Below, in pieces: positions 47,248 to 49,708 of a stretch of DNA of 49,708 nt (position 1 is the first letter of the stretch; every line of letters begins with the position of its first letter). The notes under the pieces are model-generated. The model ran no database searches. It saw nothing but the letters and a program-made list of their open reading frames with translations, and was not told the origin of the DNA. This DNA is from an uncultured Mucilaginibacter sp. (lineage in GTDB: Bacteria > Bacteroidota > Bacteroidia > Sphingobacteriales > Sphingobacteriaceae): positions 1-49,708 of the forward strand of contig NZ_CAITNG010000009.1 of NCBI RefSeq assembly GCF_903893715.1, given 5' to 3'. The position numbers were made by a program, and so were the translations under genes.

Positions 47248-48018
47248 CTACTTTTGCAAATACTTCTTAAACGGGTCATTTTTCAAGGTCCTTAAGCCTT
47301 CCACCACGCAGGTATCGTTGAACTTAGCGCCTGCCTCAATGGTATGCGTATGGTCTTTAACTGTAAAATAGGTCGACATCACCTTGTCCATCCCAATCTG
47401 GTCGTAATGGTCGGCTATAATCTTGTTCAGGTCGATGAACTCCACACCTTCCTGCGCGGCGGCTTCTTTGTCCCAGCCCACATATTCCGAAGCTACACGG
47501 TCAACCTTACCGTCCTTCCACATATCGCGCGGTACCAACGAAAGCACAATTGGTGTACCGCCCATCGCCTTGGTCTCGCGGATATAGCGCCTGATGTTCC
47601 AGCCAAATGAATGTACCATCTCCGTCTTTTGCGTTTTGGGATTGGTTACCTCCGCCGAATCATCACCATTGCCCCGCAATGTTAATGCCGTACCGTCGTT
47701 ATGGCCAAATTGTATCAGCACATAATCTCCTTTCCTGATGTTCGGCCTTACCTTTTCCCAAAAGCCGCCTGTAACAAAGGTGTGGCTACTGGTACCGCCA
47801 AAGGCTTTGTTTTGGATGGATATCCTGGTAGTGTCGAACATTTCATGCAAAAAATGTCCCCAACCCCATAAACCGCTGTCACCGCGGTCATAAGTACCGT
47901 TGCGCACCGTCGAATCGCCTATAAGCCAAAGGGTAGGTTTCTCTTTCTGGAATAACACAAACGAACTCAGCAGCATAAAAGCCGCTATAAACAAAGGTTT
48001 AGCATATCTTTTCATCAT
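47248..48018 (-). CDS. Exported rhamnogalacturonan acetylesterase-like SGNH hydrolase
   Basis: This 256-residue SGNH esterase is of the type that removes acetyl groups from rhamnogalacturonan (pectin). After a signal peptide-like segment (KPLFIAAFMLLSSFVLF) come the four blocks: GDSTVRNG with nucleophile Ser, the Gly of FGGTSS, the Asn of QFGHNDG, and the final KDHTHTIEAGAK with Asp and His. Length is typical. It complements the GH28 enzyme encoded 40 kb away. Acetylxylan or other O-acetyl sugars are possible alternative substrates. Confidence 0.9.
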   Translation of the reverse strand: MMKRYAKPLFIAAFMLLSSFVLFQKEKPTLWLIGDSTVRNGTYDRGDSGLWGWGHFLHEMFDTTRISIQNKAFGGTSSHTFVTGGFWEKVRPNIRKGDYVLIQFGHNDGTALTLRGNGDDSAEVTNPKTQKTEMVHSFGWNIRRYIRETKAMGGTPIVLSLVPRDMWKDGKVDRVASEYVGWDKEAAAQEGVEFIDLNKIIADHYDQIGMDKVMSTYFTVKDHTHTIEAGAKFNDTCVVEGLRTLKNDPFKKYLQK

Positions 48019-48127
48019 GGTTGTTTTTTGGCGAACTGGTTAGGTTCAGCTACAATTGGTTAACTGGAACTAATATAGGTTGTATACTTCATTTTGCACA
48101 ACCTCATCGCGATTGTTATACATGCCC

Positions 48128-48778
48128 TCACTTCTTCTTTGCCTGCATCACATATTCCTCAAAGTCGTTATAATAATCGTCCACCGTTTTTGCTTTGATG
48201 GCCGGCCATTTCGCTTTGGGCAAACTGAGGGACTTTTTTGTATCCGAGTTTCCTAAACTCGCCATCATCACATCCATTCCCGAAAGGTTGATCCAGCGTT
48301 CATCATAATGCTCCTCATTTGCCCTCACAAAGGCGACTACCCGTTGCACAATACGCTCCAGCGTATCAAGGTTACGCATGGCGTACTGGTTTATCGGCGG
48401 ACCAAAATTCTCGTTGTACAAAGCCGCCGTCGCGGTTTTATCGGCACAGCGGTTCACATCATACCTGGCCCGCAACTGCGCCGTATAAAACCAAAAACTA
48501 GCCTCATCCCTCCTGTCCATATGGAACAGCGTGTACGACAAGGTATAAAGCACCGGCGGCGTAAACCCATTCGCCTCAGCCACCACCGAATCCACCAATG
48601 CCACCTTGCCCACATAATTGGTATCGCTCAGCAATAGCATCACCCGGATGTCGTTATCTAACCTGATGGTCTTGTACACCCCCACCGGCGCCACCAGGTG
48701 GTCGGTCATAGTTTGCGCCCATAAACCACTGGTAAACAGCAACATAAACAACAATAAGGCATATCTCTTTAGCAACAT
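48128..48778 (-). CDS. Exported protein of unknown function
   Basis: This 216-residue protein has a signal peptide (LLKRYALLLFMLLFTSGLWAQ, about 21 residues). The mature part is mostly helical, with segments LYTLSYTLFHMDRRDEASFWFYTAQLRARYDVNR and NQYAMRNLDTLERIVQRVVAFVRANEEHYDERW. I do not recognise a family. A TPR-like helical hairpin is possible around residues 75-110. It is encoded upstream of the acetylesterase on the same strand with a 109-base gap, so the link is uncertain. Confidence 0.75.
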   Translation of the reverse strand: MLLKRYALLLFMLLFTSGLWAQTMTDHLVAPVGVYKTIRLDNDIRVMLLLSDTNYVGKVALVDSVVAEANGFTPPVLYTLSYTLFHMDRRDEASFWFYTAQLRARYDVNRCADKTATAALYNENFGPPINQYAMRNLDTLERIVQRVVAFVRANEEHYDERWINLSGMDVMMASLGNSDTKKSLSLPKAKWPAIKAKTVDDYYNDFEEYVMQAKKK

Positions 48779-48787
48779 GGCTATTTT

Positions 48788-48820
48788 ATTTCGGATTTCG
48801 AATGTTCAATTTCGAATTTA
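48788..48820 (-). repeat. Dispersed 33-bp repeat, copy 2
   Basis: This is the exact reverse complement of 13299-13331. It lies just upstream of the start codon of the exported protein gene and directly before the tail array. Confidence 0.8.
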
Positions 48821-49110
48821 CTTAGGGGGAAAAAGTAAGACTTATTTTCCCCATACCACTCTTGACTCCTGACTCTCGGCTCTTGACTCTCTTCCCACAA
48901 GGGGGGAAAAAGTAAGACTTATTTTCCTCCATCCCATTCTTGACTCCTGACTCTCGGCTCTTGACTGTCTCCCCACAAGGGGGGAAAAAGTAAGACTTTT
49001 TTAAACCCCTTTATTCCTCCGTCCCACTCTTGACTCTCCTGACTCTCGGCTCTTGACTCTCTCCCAACAGGGGGAAAATGTAAGAAATAATTAACCTCCA
49101 ATCCCACTCC

Positions 49111-49219
49111 ATGTCATTTCGAACGAGCGATAGCGAGGAGAAAACTTCTCAAAGCGAACTCCGGGCGCCTATCCTTCGCAGAAGGTTTCTCCCTACGGTC
49201 GAAATGACAGCTTTGATAA
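49111..49219. repeat. Hairpin repeat element, copy 1
   Basis: TGTCATTTCGA at the left end and TCGAAATGACA at the right end form an 11-bp terminal inverted repeat enclosing ~85 bases with further partial pairing (GAGGAGAAA / TTTCTCC). Copy 2 is 239 bases downstream. Comparable CATTTCGA-type elements are frequent between genes in this phylum. Confidence 0.75.
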
Positions 49220-49349
49220 AGTGGGAAAAAGTAAGACTTTTTTAAAACCCTTTATTCCTCCATCCCATTCTTGACTCCTGACTCTCGGCTCTTGACTCTC
49301 TCCCAACAGGGGGAAAAAGTAAGAAATAAATAGCCTCCAATCCCACTCC

Positions 49350-49458
49350 ATGTCATTTCGAACGAGCGATAGCGAGGAGAAAACTTCTCAAAGCGAACTC
49401 CGGGCGCCTATCCCTCGCAGAAGTTTTCTCCCTACGGTCGAAATGACAGCTTTGATAA
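49350..49458. repeat. Hairpin repeat element, copy 2
   Basis: It is nearly identical to the element at 49111; differences include TTCGCAGAAGG versus TCGCAGAAGT in the right arm. The terminal inverted repeat TGTCATTTCGA/TCGAAATGACA is intact. Confidence 0.75.
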
Positions 49459-49619
49459 AGGGGGGGGAAAAGTAAGACTTTTTTCAACCCCTTTATTCTT
49501 CCATCCCACTCTTGACTCCTGACTCCCGGCTCTTGACTCTCTCCCCACAAGGGGGGAAAAAGTAAGACTATTTTCAAAGAACAAACTCCCTTATTTCTCG
49601 CCCTCCCTTGCAATGACTT

Positions 49620-49635
49620 CCCGATAGCTATCGGG
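49620..49635. repeat. 16-bp perfect palindrome
   Basis: CCCGATAGCTATCGGG is a perfect palindrome, in sequence related to the hairpin elements (it is followed by ATGCCCCAATGACCAATGACA). It may be a degenerate third relative of those elements or a terminator stem. Confidence 0.6.
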
Positions 49636-49708
49636 ATGCCCCAATGACCAATGACATTTTCACAGGGGGGGGGGGGAAATTAAGACTATTTTCAAAAATA
49701 ATTTTTTA

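Larger units (their letters stand above)
48825..49708. repeat. Non-coding nested tandem-repeat tract
   Basis: About 880 bases are built from nine G-run words of the form GGGGGAAAAAGTAAGA, beginning at 48825, 48901, 48979, 49070, 49221, 49309, 49460, 49551 and 49665 (the last degenerate). Five copies of a CT-rich block centred on TTGACTCCTGACTCTCGGC lie between them. A ~239-bp higher-order duplication (about 49081-49320 and 49320-49559) includes a separate hairpin element. Any reading frames here are low-complexity repeats of the same peptide and are not genes. The tract runs off the window. Confidence 0.9.

Noticed and set aside
48919..49613. Two short minus-strand reading frames in the tail
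   Set aside because: They translate the CT-rich tandem repeats into low-complexity peptides (SQEPRVRSQEWDGG-like) with no independent coding signal.
48825..49708. CRISPR array
   Set aside because: Repeat and spacer lengths are irregular, the blocks between G-run words are themselves repeated, and no cas genes are present.

Overview
The window looks like a chromosomal segment of a Bacteroidota bacterium, most likely of the Sphingobacteriaceae (Mucilaginibacter/Pedobacter-like). This rests on family content: several secreted glycoside hydrolases, a DUF5107-TPR protein, an ApbE-DUF2271 fusion and a eukaryote-like NrdB. It also rests on phylum-type promoters (TAnnTTTG -7 boxes, one with a well-spaced TTTG -33 box) and A-rich translation starts instead of Shine-Dalgarno sites. 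The genus is inference; no rRNA is present.

Layout. 1-1.65 kb: an IS4-family element with visible terminal inverted repeats, abutting the 3' remnant of a NERD-like gene. 1.7-11 kb: a carbohydrate-oriented stretch with two GH29 alpha-L-fucosidases and a GH28 pectinase-type enzyme, mixed with a subclass B3 metallo-beta-lactamase, an SDR oxidoreductase, a DUF3291-like protein, a PRC-barrel protein and a proline iminopeptidase-like lipoprotein. 11-15 kb: a large exported protein with one CXXCH haem-c motif, a MazG-like pyrophosphohydrolase flanked by short repeats, and a secreted MetX-like hydrolase. 15-20 kb: a DUF3857/transglutaminase-like protein, then the proteasome-like peptidase Anbu overlapping a transglutaminase gene, then a calcineurin-type phosphoesterase. 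20-27 kb: a sugar locus (DUF5107-TPR and sugar MFS porter as an operon, divergent AraC regulator, GH27 alpha-galactosidase) with no SusC/SusD pair. 27-36 kb: class Ia ribonucleotide reductase (nrdB-nrdA), a YjdI-like ferredoxin, a helical-repeat protein, an ABC-F ATPase, tRNA-Lys(CTT), an OxlT-type MFS transporter and a GT-C glycosyltransferase. 37-49 kb: two VOC proteins, a PepSY/ApbE-DUF2271 redox pair, two small ORFs, an orphan GAF-PAS histidine kinase, rpoN, mscL, mutS, a rhamnogalacturonan acetylesterase and an exported protein of unknown function. 48.8-49.7 kb: a non-coding, nested tandem-repeat tract that runs off the window.

How the genes may work together. The GH29, GH28, GH27 and SGNH esterase genes fit breakdown of pectin and fucosylated or galactosylated plant or algal glycans, with the MFS porter and AraC regulator handling released sugars. 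The housekeeping block (nrdAB, mutS, rpoN, mscL, tRNA) is ordinary.

The points most worth a second look are: (i) an Anbu-transglutaminase pair lacking the ATP-grasp and alpha-E partners usually linked to Anbu; (ii) an ABC-F protein in which one composite ATP site has lost both its P-loop and the partnering signature; (iii) an ApbE fused to DUF2271 carrying a Ser-Ala-Thr motif that might be a variant flavin-attachment site; (iv) the unnamed monohaem-motif protein; and (v) the nested repeats, with copies of the same elements elsewhere in the window.
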